Below are positions 9,249-18,831 of a stretch of 64,000 nucleotides of DNA, one piece after another. The notes beneath the pieces were generated by a model, which was not told the origin of the DNA, made no database searches, and was given only the letters and a program-made list of their open reading frames with translations. Made by a program: the position numbers and the translations under genes. The stretch's first letter is position 1; every line of letters starts with the position of its first letter. The DNA lies in NCBI RefSeq assembly GCF_016881405.1, contig NZ_WOFE01000009.1, positions 41,769 through 105,768 on the forward strand, in the 5' to 3' direction. Source of the DNA: Deefgea chitinilytica (GTDB lineage Bacteria > Pseudomonadota > Gammaproteobacteria > Burkholderiales > Chitinibacteraceae).

Positions 9249-10370
9249 TTAATAAATATAGTTGTACGGCAAATTGAATTTGTACGCGCGTAATAGCGAT
9301 GATGGGCGGCAGAGGTCGCCATTGCATAGCCATACACTCAAATAATTACCCTTCGCCTGCTCTGCCGTAAGCTTGAGCGAGCCCATCACCACGCCGCCGC
9401 GCGGTGCATTGAAGCTATTTACTACCGTGCCTTCGGGCAGGCTACAGCTGCCATCGGGATTGCGGGGAATCGGCTGCGGCGCAGGTGGGGCAACGCCCGG
9501 TACTGGCATTAAGTAAGGGCCTTGCTGCGTGGCGACCACCTTGCCGTCCACATGCACTTCCCAACGCTCAGTGCGTGGCGGCACCATATTGGCGGGTTGC
9601 TCACCTTCCTGCAGGATATTGACGCTACACGATGCATTCACGCGATAAACGTATTTGGTGTAATAAATGAACGAACCTAAATTCACTTGCACATCGACAT
9701 CGCCACTGGCTTGCTGAGTAACATTGGTCGAGAACAATGCAGGGCGCATTGGGCTAACTGGTGCGCTGCCTTTATCCTCCCATGGGCTGCCAGCTTGATC
9801 GGGTTGATTGTTTTGCGTCCACCAACGGGCTTGATATAGACGACCATTGAAAATCGCTAAATCGCCAGCGTTGTAGACCTTGCTATTGCTCCATGCTTGC
9901 GGGCCCGATAGCGCGGATTGCTCTTCCCATGCGCCCCAAGCTTGGCCTGGTTTTTCATTTTGCGTCCACCACTTGGCCTTATAGGTGATGCCTTCATAGC
10001 TCACCAAATCGCCCTGAATGTAGGCGGTGCTCGGATTCCACGCGGCAGCAGTGGGCACCGTCGCTTTGCCGTATACCGCATCGGTATCGGCATCACTCAA
10101 GGCCGACATGGTGGCGGTATTGCTGTATCGATCACCGGTTGAGCATGTCCAGATTGGGGTCGGGGTTGGCGTAGGGGTTGGTGTTGTATTGGGTGCTGGG
10201 GTAGCCGTTGGGACTGGTGTTGGTACCGTGAGTTTGTCCGGATTCACCGTTGGCAGTTTGCCGTCTAATCCTGCAGGTAAAGCCGGCGCTGGGCGCGGTG
10301 CGAGACAAGCTTGCGCGACTTGACCGGCCAAGGCTGCGCCGAGGGCCAGTGCCATCAAAGAAAGTTTCAT
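9249..10370 (-). CDS. Secreted chitin-binding protein with two CBM5/12 modules, no catalytic domain
   Basis: A 373-residue exported protein. Signal peptide about 1-21 (ends VAQA), a Pro-rich segment, a Thr-Pro linker (about 50-73), a short Cys-containing spacer, and two adjacent CBM5/12 modules at about 110-150 (AWNPSTAY...YKAKWWTQ) and 159-200 (AWSNSKVY...YQARWWTQ). The C-terminal ~170 residues have several cysteines and a beta-rich look but match no family I recognise. The mature protein does not start with His, so it is not a lytic polysaccharide monooxygenase of the AA10 type. Likely binds chitin at the cell surface or helps the neighbouring chitinase. Single-gene unit with its own terminator. 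Confidence 0.85.
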   Translation of the reverse strand: MKLSLMALALGAALAGQVAQACLAPRPAPALPAGLDGKLPTVNPDKLTVPTPVPTATPAPNTTPTPTPTPTPIWTCSTGDRYSNTATMSALSDADTDAVYGKATVPTAAAWNPSTAYIQGDLVSYEGITYKAKWWTQNEKPGQAWGAWEEQSALSGPQAWSNSKVYNAGDLAIFNGRLYQARWWTQNNQPDQAGSPWEDKGSAPVSPMRPALFSTNVTQQASGDVDVQVNLGSFIYYTKYVYRVNASCSVNILQEGEQPANMVPPRTERWEVHVDGKVVATQQGPYLMPVPGVAPPAPQPIPRNPDGSCSLPEGTVVNSFNAPRGGVVMGSLKLTAEQAKGNYLSVWLCNGDLCRPSSLLRAYKFNLPYNYIY

Positions 10371-10598
10371 GGTCTACTCCATCTTATTTTTTCTGATTAG
10401 CTGCACCTATCTTGGTGCAGGCGCTACTGCGTAGCGCAATTGACTATCAGCAAAATAATATGACGCGTCAATACTTTACGTTTGCTTGTCGCACAGAAGC
10501 TGCGGAATTGATTTTGAAACTGCGAGGCGGGAAAGATCTGCGCTGGATGACATCAACGCGGCTTCGCCCACACAACACGGTGGTGGAATTTCTGCCGA

Positions 10599-11303
10599 TT
10601 ACTCCACCGCTGGAAAATACAGCGCATGCATCCTAGCCACATAGGCCTTGAGTGTCTCGTGGCTTTCGGCGGCGGTGCGTAGCGATGAAGTAAAAGCAGG
10701 ATTGAGCGCGGTGTTAACAAAGGCGTAGACACTGGCGTCATAACCACAAGGCGTGTCACCCAGTAGAAAAGGCTTATCGCCCAGCAAGGCGGCCAGTGCG
10801 GCTAAATCACGCTGTGCGAACACGGCGCGTTCGGCGTCACTATGCCGACCCATGCCCTGCGCCTTCAACGCGGCGAGCATTTTCTTGCGAAAATGATTGC
10901 GCGCCAAAGCGCGCATCGGCCACGGTATACGGTTGAACAGTTTGCTAGTGGTGGTATTGAAATTGTAATCATCGGCCCAGCGAGCATACACGCCGAGCCA
11001 ATACAGATGTTCTTCGAGCATTTTTTCAACGGTCCAACCTAGCGCAAGTTGCCCCGCGTCATAGCCGCCCGAAAAATCGCAGCCGTGCTGCTGCTCCAGA
11101 TGCAGGCGGATAAAGGTCGAGTCGGCGATAGCTTGCTCTCCGTCTTGCAGCCACGGCAATTTACCTTTGGGCGCGCCTTTGATGCCTTGGCGGCGAGTCT
11201 CAAACGGCAGGCCACTCATTTTCAGCAGCACCAGTGTTTTGGTGACAAAAGGGCTTAAATCGGGCAGGCCAAAAGCGGCACCAAAAACATTGAGTGTGAG
11301 CAT
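10599..11303 (-). CDS. Glutathione S-transferase family protein (FAX/metaxin-like)
   Basis: A 234-residue cytoplasmic protein of the thioredoxin-fold/GST superfamily. The N-terminal half has the beta-alpha-beta pattern with LSPFVTKTLVLLKMSGLPFE and KGKLPWLQDGEQAIADS, the cis-Pro and 'xxDS' positions that bind the thiol peptide in GSTs. The C-terminal helical domain (about 90-234) has the GYDASVYAF helix. It looks closest to the GST_N_4 (failed-axon-connection/metaxin) group. The frame extends upstream to 11414, but that extension is low-complexity and the protein clearly starts at the ATG at 11303. Substrate unknown. Confidence 0.8.
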   Translation of the reverse strand: MLTLNVFGAAFGLPDLSPFVTKTLVLLKMSGLPFETRRQGIKGAPKGKLPWLQDGEQAIADSTFIRLHLEQQHGCDFSGGYDAGQLALGWTVEKMLEEHLYWLGVYARWADDYNFNTTTSKLFNRIPWPMRALARNHFRKKMLAALKAQGMGRHSDAERAVFAQRDLAALAALLGDKPFLLGDTPCGYDASVYAFVNTALNPAFTSSLRTAAESHETLKAYVARMHALYFPAVE

Positions 11304-11414
11304 GCAACAGTAACCTTGCAAAAAAAAACAGCAAATTAAAAGAAAATTACTACAAGAGTCAACCTGAACCTCGCAATCAGCCATGAATGACAGCAGAGAC
11401 TGCGCCCAGCCCAA

Positions 11415-11864
11415 TTACTGATTGTTTAGTTTCGCCGCTTCATGCCGCTTAATAAAATACTTCGCTGCAGCGTCCATCCCCAAATAGGTGGACGCCAAGT
11501 AAATCAGCAGGAATTTATTAATCAGCTGCGAGACTTCGGCCGAAATCAGAAAATCTGGATTGATATTTTCCGCCGAGAAATATATCTCCAGCACGAAATA
11601 AATTGCAGTTAATAAGTAAATGCCAAGCTTCATCAGCGACGAATAGTAATCAATGCAGCTGCGATTGAACTGAAATTCGTCGGCCTTATGCGTCAGCAAA
11701 TGTCTGACGTAAAAAAATGCAATGATAGCAGGCAGAAATAGCGTCACACCCAGAATGAAGGGGTAGGCCTCGGTAAAGAAGATCAGCGCCAGCCCGATTA
11801 GTAATAACAAAATAGAGATCAGTTTAATCCGGAATTTTTCTTGTTTACTCAATATCAATGCCAT
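11415..11864 (-). CDS. Hypothetical inner-membrane protein, about four TM segments
   Basis: 149 residues, not recognised. Hydrophobic segments at about 15-32, 35-52, 78-95 and 112-128, with a basic N terminus (SKQEKFRIK) and basic C-terminal tail (KRHEAAK), so probably a polytopic inner-membrane protein. It stands in the same direction as the GST gene but more than 100 bases before its start. No function proposed. Confidence 0.7.
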   Translation of the reverse strand: MALILSKQEKFRIKLISILLLLIGLALIFFTEAYPFILGVTLFLPAIIAFFYVRHLLTHKADEFQFNRSCIDYYSSLMKLGIYLLTAIYFVLEIYFSAENINPDFLISAEVSQLINKFLLIYLASTYLGMDAAAKYFIKRHEAAKLNNQ

Positions 11865-12094
11865 TGCTACGCCTAGATGCGGTGAGGTTGGGAATAAAGC
11901 GTGTTGAGCATGATTTTATCTTGCCAATATGACAGTGCTTGCAGGTGCTTAAATTGGCAAAAATCAGGGTATTTAATGTGTAATTGTGCTCTTTTTTGCA
12001 AATGCCACTGTGCTAAATTGATTTGGCATTTTTAAGCCAACTTGGTTCATTAAACCCAATGCCGTTCACAGGGCTAATTTCAAAGAGAAAAACC

Positions 12095-12364
12095 ATGAAG
12101 ACCGCGAAAAAAATATCGTTGATTCTGCTTGCGATCAGCCTGTTGCTACTCGGCAGTGCCTACCACATCCGCCAAGACGTACTCGATACGCCGCTATCGT
12201 ACTTTGGTACCCATCAGAGCACCAAAATCAAAGCCAAACTACTGCTCACTGCAGATGAATTGGCGCACATTCAATCGTTTAGCGCGGATAAAAACGACAA
12301 TATTGATAAATATATGCGGATTATGAATGGGGTAAAACTGCGTGAAGCAATTCAAGAAGGCTAA
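12095..12364 (+). CDS. Hypothetical protein with N-terminal membrane segment
   Basis: 89 residues: a basic start (MKTAKK), one hydrophobic segment at about 8-23 (uncleaved anchor or signal peptide), then a polar region ending in an acidic/basic helix. The frame is open 24 codons further upstream, but the ATG at 12095 directly before the membrane segment is the sensible start. A weak hairpin follows the stop. No family recognised. Confidence 0.6.
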   Translation: MKTAKKISLILLAISLLLLGSAYHIRQDVLDTPLSYFGTHQSTKIKAKLLLTADELAHIQSFSADKNDNIDKYMRIMNGVKLREAIQEG

Positions 12365-12366
12365 GC

Positions 12367-12398
12367 GCCGCCTGCACGGTGGCAAGGCGGCTTAGTTT
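12367..12398 (+). terminator. Possible terminator
   Basis: Stem GCCGCCTGC / GCAAGGCGGC with one bulge directly after the stop at 12364; the T stretch after it is weak (TTAGTTT). Confidence 0.4.
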
Positions 12399-12414
12399 AG
12401 GCTAGCAAGACTAA

Positions 12415-13014
12415 TTAAGCGATATGGCTCAGATTTTCGCGGGCGCTGGCCAGAGCAGGATCACGAACCTCAGGCCCCATATTTAAGCCTTCAGCAGCAA
12501 TCACGCGTATATCGCTAATGCCTAAAAAGCCCAATACCACGCGCAGGTAATCAATATGCGCAACGCCGGTCGCGGTGCCTTGATGCAGGCCACCGGCAGT
12601 AGCAACGATAATGGCGCGTTTACCCTTGGCCAAACCTTCTGGGCCATTCGAGCCATATTTAAACGTTACACCGGCGACGGTAATCATATCAATCCACGCC
12701 TTGAGCTGGCTGGGCACCGAAAAGTTATACATCGGCGCGCCAATGACCAGCACATCGGCCGCCAAAAATTCAGCCATCACCGCTTCTGATAAAGCCACTT
12801 GTGCGGCTTGCTCCGCATTGCGCGCTTCGGCAGGGGTGCCTTTGGCGGCTAAAAATACATCGTCCAGCTGCACATTCAATTGGCGGGTGACATCGCGATA
12901 GACCACGTTCACCGTTGGCTCGGCCAGGCGAATGCTTTCGACCACTTCGCTAGTCAGTTGGCGTGATACCGAATGTTCGCCCAAAATGCTCGAATCAATA
13001 TGGAGTAGGTTCAT
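12415..13014 (-). CDS. azoR: FMN-dependent NADH-azoreductase
   Basis: A 199-residue flavodoxin-fold enzyme that reduces azo bonds and quinones with NADH, protecting against electrophiles. Diagnostic features: the phosphate-binding start LLHIDSSILGEHSVSRQL, the FMN-contacting GAPMYNFSVPSQLKAWID (about 92-109) and TAGG (about 140), with length matching E. coli AzoR (201). It is transcribed away from a LysR regulator 96 bases off, the usual arrangement for azoreductase genes controlled by an adjacent LysR protein. Confidence 0.93.
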   Translation of the reverse strand: MNLLHIDSSILGEHSVSRQLTSEVVESIRLAEPTVNVVYRDVTRQLNVQLDDVFLAAKGTPAEARNAEQAAQVALSEAVMAEFLAADVLVIGAPMYNFSVPSQLKAWIDMITVAGVTFKYGSNGPEGLAKGKRAIIVATAGGLHQGTATGVAHIDYLRVVLGFLGISDIRVIAAEGLNMGPEVRDPALASARENLSHIA

Positions 13015-13110
13015 GATGTAGTCCTTTGCAGTAATAAGTTAGATGCAGCCATCTTATATTTGGCGCAAAATCATAACTAGACAGCAAAATCAGGAAGGAT
13101 TGTCCTATTT

Positions 13111-14010
13111 ATGTTAACAATTGATGTAGATTACAACGACTACAGCTATTTTGCCTATGTGGTCGAGTTTGGTGGATTTTCGGCGGCGGCACGGCATATT
13201 GGGATTCCAAAATCGCGTTTATCGCGGCGAATTGCGGCGCTCGAAGAACGACTCGGCGTGCGCTTGCTGCAGCGCAGTACCCGCAAACTCACGCTGACCG
13301 ATGTAGGGCAGAAATTTCTCAACCATTGCCAAGCACTGCAACGCGAGGCCGAAGCCGCCGAATGCATCGTTGCCAGCGTCAAAGCCGAGCCATCGGGCCG
13401 CGTTCGTTTGAGCGTGCCGCCGGGATTACTCGATCATTTAACGCCGGTCTTGCAGCGTTTTATTACTGAACATCCTAAAGTCATCCTCGAAACCATCACC
13501 ACCACACGGCGAGTCGATTTGCTCGAAGAAGGCATCGACGTGGCGCTGCGTGTGCGCGCGACCGACGATGAAGATCCACAATGGGCCACGCGCCGCCTGC
13601 GCGCTACACGCGGGATGTTGGTCGCCAGCCCTGCTTTGGTCGCGCGTTTAGGTGGTTTAAGCACACCAGGCGCACTCGCTTTGGCTCCTGCGTTGGGTAC
13701 AGTGGCGGCCGATCAGATGATTCATTGGCGGCTGGTGAATGCGGCAGGAGAAGTGCGCGAATTTGTGCTGCCACCGCGCTTGGTCAGCGAGCATTTTGGC
13801 TTGCGCCGCCAAGCGGCGATTGATGGGCTGGGCGTGACGATGTTGCCGATGGAAAACGCCCGCGCAGATATCGAGGCGGGCTTATTGGTTGAAGTGCTGC
13901 CCGAATGGCGCTTTCCGCTCAGCCATTTACAAGCGGTCTACGCCAGCCAACGCGGCTTATCCCCAGCTGTGCGAGCATTATTGGATTTATTGGTCGAGAC
14001 GATGGTTTGA
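13111..14010 (+). CDS. LysR-family transcriptional regulator, probable regulator of azoR
   Basis: 299 residues. N-terminal winged helix-turn-helix (about 10-68: FSAAARHIGIPKSRLSRRIAALEERLG) and a C-terminal periplasmic-binding-like effector domain (from about 95). Divergent from azoR with a shared 96-bp promoter region, so autoregulation and control of azoR are expected by position. The signal molecule is not evident from sequence. An efficient bidirectional terminator separates it from sstT. Confidence 0.9.
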   Translation: MLTIDVDYNDYSYFAYVVEFGGFSAAARHIGIPKSRLSRRIAALEERLGVRLLQRSTRKLTLTDVGQKFLNHCQALQREAEAAECIVASVKAEPSGRVRLSVPPGLLDHLTPVLQRFITEHPKVILETITTTRRVDLLEEGIDVALRVRATDDEDPQWATRRLRATRGMLVASPALVARLGGLSTPGALALAPALGTVAADQMIHWRLVNAAGEVREFVLPPRLVSEHFGLRRQAAIDGLGVTMLPMENARADIEAGLLVEVLPEWRFPLSHLQAVYASQRGLSPAVRALLDLLVETMV

Positions 14011-14037
14011 TAATTTGAACTACTCAACAATGCCGAC

Positions 14038-14066
14038 AAAAAAGCCTCGCGACTGCGAGGCTTTTT
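14038..14066. terminator. Bidirectional terminator between lysR and sstT
   Basis: Stem AGCCTCGC / GCGAGGCT with loop GACT, A run on the left and T run on the right. It serves the LysR gene on plus and sstT on minus. Confidence 0.88.
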
Positions 14067-14100
14067 AACTGAAACTAGCCTAGTTAGGCAGCAATTACGC

Positions 14101-15345
14101 TTAAACGCGTTCGCTCGCCAACTCGCCAGCAACTGCAGCGGTATTTTCTGCGGCCATACATGCTGCCGCAGTAAACAGCACGTCGGTTGAGCTATTGAGT
14201 GCCGTTTCAGCAGAATCTTGTACCACGCCGATGATGAAACCCACCGCCACCACTTGCATCGCCACATCCGCATTCATACCAAACAAACTACATGCCAACG
14301 GAATCAGCAACAATGAACCACCCGCTACACCCGAAGCACCACAAGCGCCAATCGCCGAAATCACGCTGAGCAATAGCGCCGTTGGTAGGTCAACTGGAAT
14401 ACCCAAAGTATGTACCGCAGCCAGCGTCAAGACCGAAATCGTAATCGCGGCACCCGCCATATTGATCGTCGCCCCCAATGGGATCGACACTGAATACGTA
14501 TCTTCATCCAAACCCAGCTTTTCACACAACGCTAAATTCACCGGAATATTCGCCGCCGAGCTGCGGGTAAAGAACGCCGTCAGCGCACTTTCGCGCAAGC
14601 ACGTAAAGACCAAAGGATAAGGATTGCGGCGTATCATCAAAAAGACGATCAGTGGATTAACGACCAGCGCCATAAACACCATTGCGCCGACCAGCACCAG
14701 CAGCAAGTGTGAATAACCGAGTAGCGATGACAAGCCCGTCGTTGCCACGGCTTCCGCCACCAGACCAAACACACCAAACGGCGCAAAGCGAATCACCATC
14801 TGCACCACTTTGCTCACCGCGCCCGCCATATCATCGAGCGCCTGTTTGGTGCTGGCGCTCGCACGCTGCAAAGCCAAGCCCAATGCCACAGCCCAAGCCA
14901 AAATGCCGATGTAATTGCCGCTCGATAACGCTTTGACTGGATTCTCGAAAATCTGAAACAGCAGTGTGCGCAATACTTCGGTAATCCCGCCTGGCGGCGT
15001 AGTGCCATTAGCTGGCGCAACCAACGTCAGCATCGACGGAAACATAAAGCTCGCCAACACGCCAATCAGCGCCGCACTAAAAGTACCAATCAAATACAGA
15101 AAAATCACGCCACGCATCTGTGTTTGCGCGCCCTGCTTTTTGCTCGCAATCGCGTGCATCACCAGCAAAAACACCAAGATCGGCGCAACCGCTTTAAGGC
15201 CACTAACAAAAATCGATCCGAGCAGCGCCGCTTGCTGACCCGCCGCGGGAAAAAAGAAAGCCAGCGCAATGCCGGCCATCATCCCAAATAAAATTTGCAG
15301 CACAATATTGCCCTGCAATAGCTTATTCATCATCATCTTAAACAT
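14101..15345 (-). CDS. sstT: Na+/serine-threonine symporter
   Basis: A 414-residue polytopic inner-membrane protein of the DAACS (dicarboxylate/amino acid:cation symporter) family. Sodium-coupled uptake of serine and threonine. Typical signatures are the serine-rich reentrant segment [14 protein letters not shown], the NMAG motif ([12 protein letters not shown]) and the second reentrant loop with [12 protein letters not shown], with conserved DSAETALN near the C terminus. Length agrees with E. coli SstT (414). Start taken at the ATG at 15345, five bases after GGAG; a GTG one codon upstream is too close to the ribosome site. Confidence 0.94.
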   Translation of the reverse strand: MFKMMMNKLLQGNIVLQILFGMMAGIALAFFFPAAGQQAALLGSIFVSGLKAVAPILVFLLVMHAIASKKQGAQTQMRGVIFLYLIGTFSAALIGVLASFMFPSMLTLVAPANGTTPPGGITEVLRTLLFQIFENPVKALSSGNYIGILAWAVALGLALQRASASTKQALDDMAGAVSKVVQMVIRFAPFGVFGLVAEAVATTGLSSLLGYSHLLLVLVGAMVFMALVVNPLIVFLMIRRNPYPLVFTCLRESALTAFFTRSSAANIPVNLALCEKLGLDEDTYSVSIPLGATINMAGAAITISVLTLAAVHTLGIPVDLPTALLLSVISAIGACGASGVAGGSLLLIPLACSLFGMNADVAMQVVAVGFIIGVVQDSAETALNSSTDVLFTAAACMAAENTAAVAGELASERV

Positions 15346-15653
15346 CACAACTCCTTATACTGCTTTGTTTTAACACGCCAAATTTCGCAGGCGCGAACTT
15401 ATAGCCGTATCAGACCATGCCGCTGAGATTGTAAGAATTAGGGCTTGCACCAATGAGGAAGGATAATTTGCGCCAGCGCAAATAGGATAGGGCGTGGCGG
15501 ACGTTGAGCGTAGCGGTTTGCAATGCAACGCTTTCAAATGGAGCCGCATTGGATTTATCTCGCTCATTTTTGAAAATAAGCGAGATGAGTTTAACCCTAA
15601 GTATTACTAGATAAGTATTATTCAGCAAGCGCTAGCTGGCAATACATCGACTA
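15346..15653. other. Intergenic region, no gene seen
   Basis: 308 bases between the stop of the binding-protein gene and the start of sstT. It should hold the sstT promoter. Short frames here have no coding character; no strong hairpin is seen. Confidence 0.5.
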
Positions 15654-16460
15654 TTATTTACTTGGGTTGATCGTGAAAATCCGCTGAATTGGCGCGCTGC
15701 TATTGGGGCCAAACCAGCGGTTAAAAATCGCCAACGCTTCGCCGCTTTTTTCCATATCGACCAAGGCATTATTGATCGCGGCTTGAAGCGCTTTTTCGCC
15801 TTTTGGAATACCGACCGCGTAAATTTCCAAGGCCAATGAAAAATCACTCAGCGCAAATCGACTGCGCTGCGCTTCGGGCATTTTATTGAGCGCCATTGCC
15901 AACACCGGTGCATCATCGACAACCCCGTCGACCACCTCGGCAGTTAGCGCTTTGATCATTTCAGGCACGTCATCAAATTCGGCCAGCTTGGTTTTGGGGA
16001 AATTTTGCCGCAGCAATTTAGCACCGGTGGATGCGGTGACCGCGGATAAATGAGCGCCCGCTAGATCTTTCTCGCTATTAAAACGGCCTTTTTTCGCCAA
16101 AACACGCGTATCGGTGACGAAATAACCAACGCTAAAATCGATTTCCTTATCGCGCTCAGGCGTGCGCGACAGTACCGCGACAACAATATCGGCTTTATTT
16201 TGCTTCAGCCACGGCAAGCGATCGTTTGATTCTAGCGTTTTGAAAATGGGCTTTACATTCAAACGCTTGGCAATACCCTGCGCAAATTCGATGTCGTAAC
16301 CTTTCAACACGCGAGTTTGTGGATCAAGAATAGAAAACGGCGGCGATGAATCACGCACGCCAATTACAATCGTACCGCTGCGCTGGATAGTTTCGAGAGA
16401 CGATGCCGCTGCCAGCGCGGTAGCCAGCAACAGCGTAGCGGTCAAAATGATGCGTAACAT
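15654..16460 (-). CDS. Periplasmic amino-acid-type substrate-binding protein
   Basis: 268 residues: signal peptide about 1-19 (MLRIILTATLLLATALAAA), then a type 2 periplasmic-binding fold (SBP_bac_3) with the family start IQRSGTIVIGVRDSSPPFS, the GYDIEFAQGIAKRL segment and the D-Y-F-TDTRVLAKK hinge region. It would bind a polar amino acid and hand it to an ABC permease, but no permease or ATPase genes are adjacent, so it is an orphan or works with a distant transporter. Start set at the ATG at 16460 with GAGG upstream; the frame extends another 36 codons without a signal peptide. Confidence 0.85.
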   Translation of the reverse strand: MLRIILTATLLLATALAAASSLETIQRSGTIVIGVRDSSPPFSILDPQTRVLKGYDIEFAQGIAKRLNVKPIFKTLESNDRLPWLKQNKADIVVAVLSRTPERDKEIDFSVGYFVTDTRVLAKKGRFNSEKDLAGAHLSAVTASTGAKLLRQNFPKTKLAEFDDVPEMIKALTAEVVDGVVDDAPVLAMALNKMPEAQRSRFALSDFSLALEIYAVGIPKGEKALQAAINNALVDMEKSGEALAIFNRWFGPNSSAPIQRIFTINPSK

Positions 16461-16604
16461 AGTGAGCCTCTTTGACGATGGTTTACTTTCAGGTGTAGCA
16501 GATTTATAGCTAAGCCGCCAAACATCGCTGCGGCACATGCTGTGGTGCTGGCAGTGTAGGTGAAACATGACAATTGGCTAGCTAGGGAAAAGGCTTAATC
16601 TTCA

Positions 16605-17744
16605 TTACGACAAGGGGACAAGCCGCAGCAGAGCGCCATCCGCTTCATCGGTCAGCAGATAAAGCAAGCCATCGGGTCCCACGCGAACGTCGCGAATGCG
16701 ACCAAACTGATTTTTGAGCAAACGCTCTTCGTGCACCACACGCCCGCCATCCAACTCTAAACGCACCAGCATTTGATATTTGAGCGCACCAAGGAATAGA
16801 TTGCCCTGCCACTGCGGAAATGCTTTGCCTTGATAAAACGCCAAGCCCGACGGCGCAATCGACGGCGTCCATTGATAAATCGGCTGCTCCATACCCGCTT
16901 TGGCGCTACCTTCGCCAATTTGAGTGCCGATTCCGTAATTCACACCATACGTAATCACCGGCCAGCCATAGTTGCGGCCAGCACGAACAATATTCAGCTC
17001 GTCACCGCCTTGCGGCCCATGCTCGGTCGACCACAGCTCACCACTAACAGGGTTTATGGCCGCACCCTGCATATTACGGTGTCCGTAGCTGTATACCTCC
17101 GGTCTTGCATCACTACGTTGCCGGAATGGATTGTCAGTTGGAAAACGACCATCATCGTGTAGGCGCACCGCTTTTCCGGCAAGATCATTAAGTTGCTGCG
17201 CGCGGTCTTTTTCGCCACGATCACCCTGCGTAATCAGCAGCATACCACTGCGATCAAACACCAAGCGCGAGCCAAAATGAACGCCAGCGCCACTGCCTGG
17301 GCGTTGCCGATAAATCTGCTGGATGTTTTCTAAACGATGCCCTTTTGCATCGCTCAACCATTGCCCACGCGCCACTTGCGTGGATGCGCCACGCCCTTCT
17401 TGCCCTGCGTAGGAAAAATACACCCAACGATTTTGGGCAAAATTCGGATGCAACGCCACATCGAGTAAACCACCCTGACCGCTAGCAACCACCGTCGGCA
17501 CGCCCGCCACGGGGCGCGGATCCAACTCGCCCTTGGCGGAAATAAGGCGCAAGCGCCCTTCGCGCTCGGTAACGAGCATTCGACCATCCGGCAAAAAGGC
17601 TAAGCCCCACGGATGCGCCAAACCACGCGTCAGCGTTTGCACCCGAAAATCATGTCGTTCCGAGCGAATCACCTCATCCGCGGCCTGCGCGAACGTCAGC
17701 ACAGCTAAGCAACTACACGCAATTGGGTAGCGAATTTTGAACAT
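16605..17744 (-). CDS. PQQ-dependent aldose sugar dehydrogenase (Asd/YliI family)
   Basis: 379 residues with a signal peptide (about 1-21, ends FAQAAD). Six-bladed beta-propeller of the soluble glucose dehydrogenase type that oxidises aldoses in the periplasm with PQQ. Supporting motifs: GLAHPWGLAFLPDGRMLVTER, the catalytic-His/PQQ region GGLLDVALHPNF, GAGVHFGSRLVFD, GHRNMQG, and W-TEHGPQGGDELN with NYGWP. Start chosen at the ATG at 17744, seven bases after GGAG. It stands alone; PQQ biosynthesis genes are not in the window, so the cofactor may be scavenged or made elsewhere. Confidence 0.92.
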   Translation of the reverse strand: MFKIRYPIACSCLAVLTFAQAADEVIRSERHDFRVQTLTRGLAHPWGLAFLPDGRMLVTEREGRLRLISAKGELDPRPVAGVPTVVASGQGGLLDVALHPNFAQNRWVYFSYAGQEGRGASTQVARGQWLSDAKGHRLENIQQIYRQRPGSGAGVHFGSRLVFDRSGMLLITQGDRGEKDRAQQLNDLAGKAVRLHDDGRFPTDNPFRQRSDARPEVYSYGHRNMQGAAINPVSGELWSTEHGPQGGDELNIVRAGRNYGWPVITYGVNYGIGTQIGEGSAKAGMEQPIYQWTPSIAPSGLAFYQGKAFPQWQGNLFLGALKYQMLVRLELDGGRVVHEERLLKNQFGRIRDVRVGPDGLLYLLTDEADGALLRLVPLS

Positions 17745-17844
17745 AGCGGACTCCATCCTCTTGGCTCACCACCAGCATAGGTCAGTTGGGACGGTTTAAA
17801 CACACGCACAATACGTGGCCAACTTTCCGCAAAAACAGTCTCAC

Positions 17845-18561
17845 TTAGCTCGGCATCGAACCATCATTTTGCCCGCTCAGCCGTTCCTGCATATAGCGAC
17901 GTATCGTCTTATTGGCGGCATCAGATAAATGACTAAACTCCAAGCCATGTAGGACGTGGTCTTCGCTGATCTCGCTAAATTTACTACGAATGATGGCTTT
18001 GGCTTCAACGGTCAGCGAGCCAGTTTCAAATGGCAACACCAAGAGTAGCTTGAGCTCTTCGCCAATCAGCCCTAATGGCGCGTGATATTCCACTTGCATC
18101 CCTTGCTCAGAGAGATTGAGCATCATCGCGCGGCGGCGCATATCACCTGTTCGTTCGAGCAAAATCGCTTGCTGCAAAGCCACCCGTGGATAGTTACGAC
18201 TTTGTTCCACTCGTATTTGCTCAGGCCATTGCAGCGCAATCGTCCAATGGGCTTGCTGTGGCAGCAACTGCGCGTTGGAATCAAAACACAAAACGCCATT
18301 GGCAACCGCCATCCGAATATGCAAAGTACTCGCACTATTAAACTTAACCCGCACATCTAGCTGATCCGCTTTCGCTAACGGGCGAATCAGCAAAGATTGC
18401 CCCGCAATCACTTGCACGACTTGAGCGCGTAATTGAGTTGCACTCTGTTGAGGCAGGCTCATAAACACGGTCTTACCTTCCTGCAAATACGGGCTTGATA
18501 CCAATTGCTGGCTCAACTCTAGCTCGACCGCACTGTCTTTCTTAGGCTGGATTTGACTCAT
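17845..18561 (-). CDS. PilZ-domain c-di-GMP-binding protein (YcgR-like)
   Basis: 238 residues. The N-terminal ~110 residues look like the YcgR/PilZN flagellar-brake module (QEGKTVFMSLPQQSATQLRA), and the C-terminal half is a PilZ domain with both c-di-GMP motifs: RNYPR (RxxxR) and NLSEQG (D/NxSxxG). It probably couples c-di-GMP level to flagellar speed or to polysaccharide production, relevant in a cell with many chemoreceptors. Three start codons lie close together (18570 GTG, 18567 ATG, 18561 ATG); only the last has proper spacing from GGAG. Confidence 0.88.
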   Translation of the reverse strand: MSQIQPKKDSAVELELSQQLVSSPYLQEGKTVFMSLPQQSATQLRAQVVQVIAGQSLLIRPLAKADQLDVRVKFNSASTLHIRMAVANGVLCFDSNAQLLPQQAHWTIALQWPEQIRVEQSRNYPRVALQQAILLERTGDMRRRAMMLNLSEQGMQVEYHAPLGLIGEELKLLLVLPFETGSLTVEAKAIIRSKFSEISEDHVLHGLEFSHLSDAANKTIRRYMQERLSGQNDGSMPS

Positions 18562-18831
18562 GGCCATCACTCCAAAATCGAATGGACATAAAGATGACTT
18601 AATTGGTAAGCAAAAGCAAGGCTAGTGTGTGTTTAAATTTTTATTTCGTTGGCAAGGTCGCCAAGCCATTTTTCGCGGATAACACGCCTACCAACATCGA
18701 TCTCAGCACTACCGCTTATCAGTTGGCTCGAGTGCGGTGATCAACGTCCTCCAACGCAGCGCTTTCGGGCCGATAAAGTTCTTAGGCTTGGCTGGTAAAC
18801 CCAAGATCAATAGATGCATTCGAGGTAGATC

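Noticed and set aside
9249..10370. Lytic polysaccharide monooxygenase (AA10)
   Set aside because: The mature N terminus is not His and the second copper His region is missing.
10412..10636. Short plus-strand frame between the chitin-binding protein and GST genes
   Set aside because: Overlaps the end of the GST gene and has no ribosome site or recognisable sequence.
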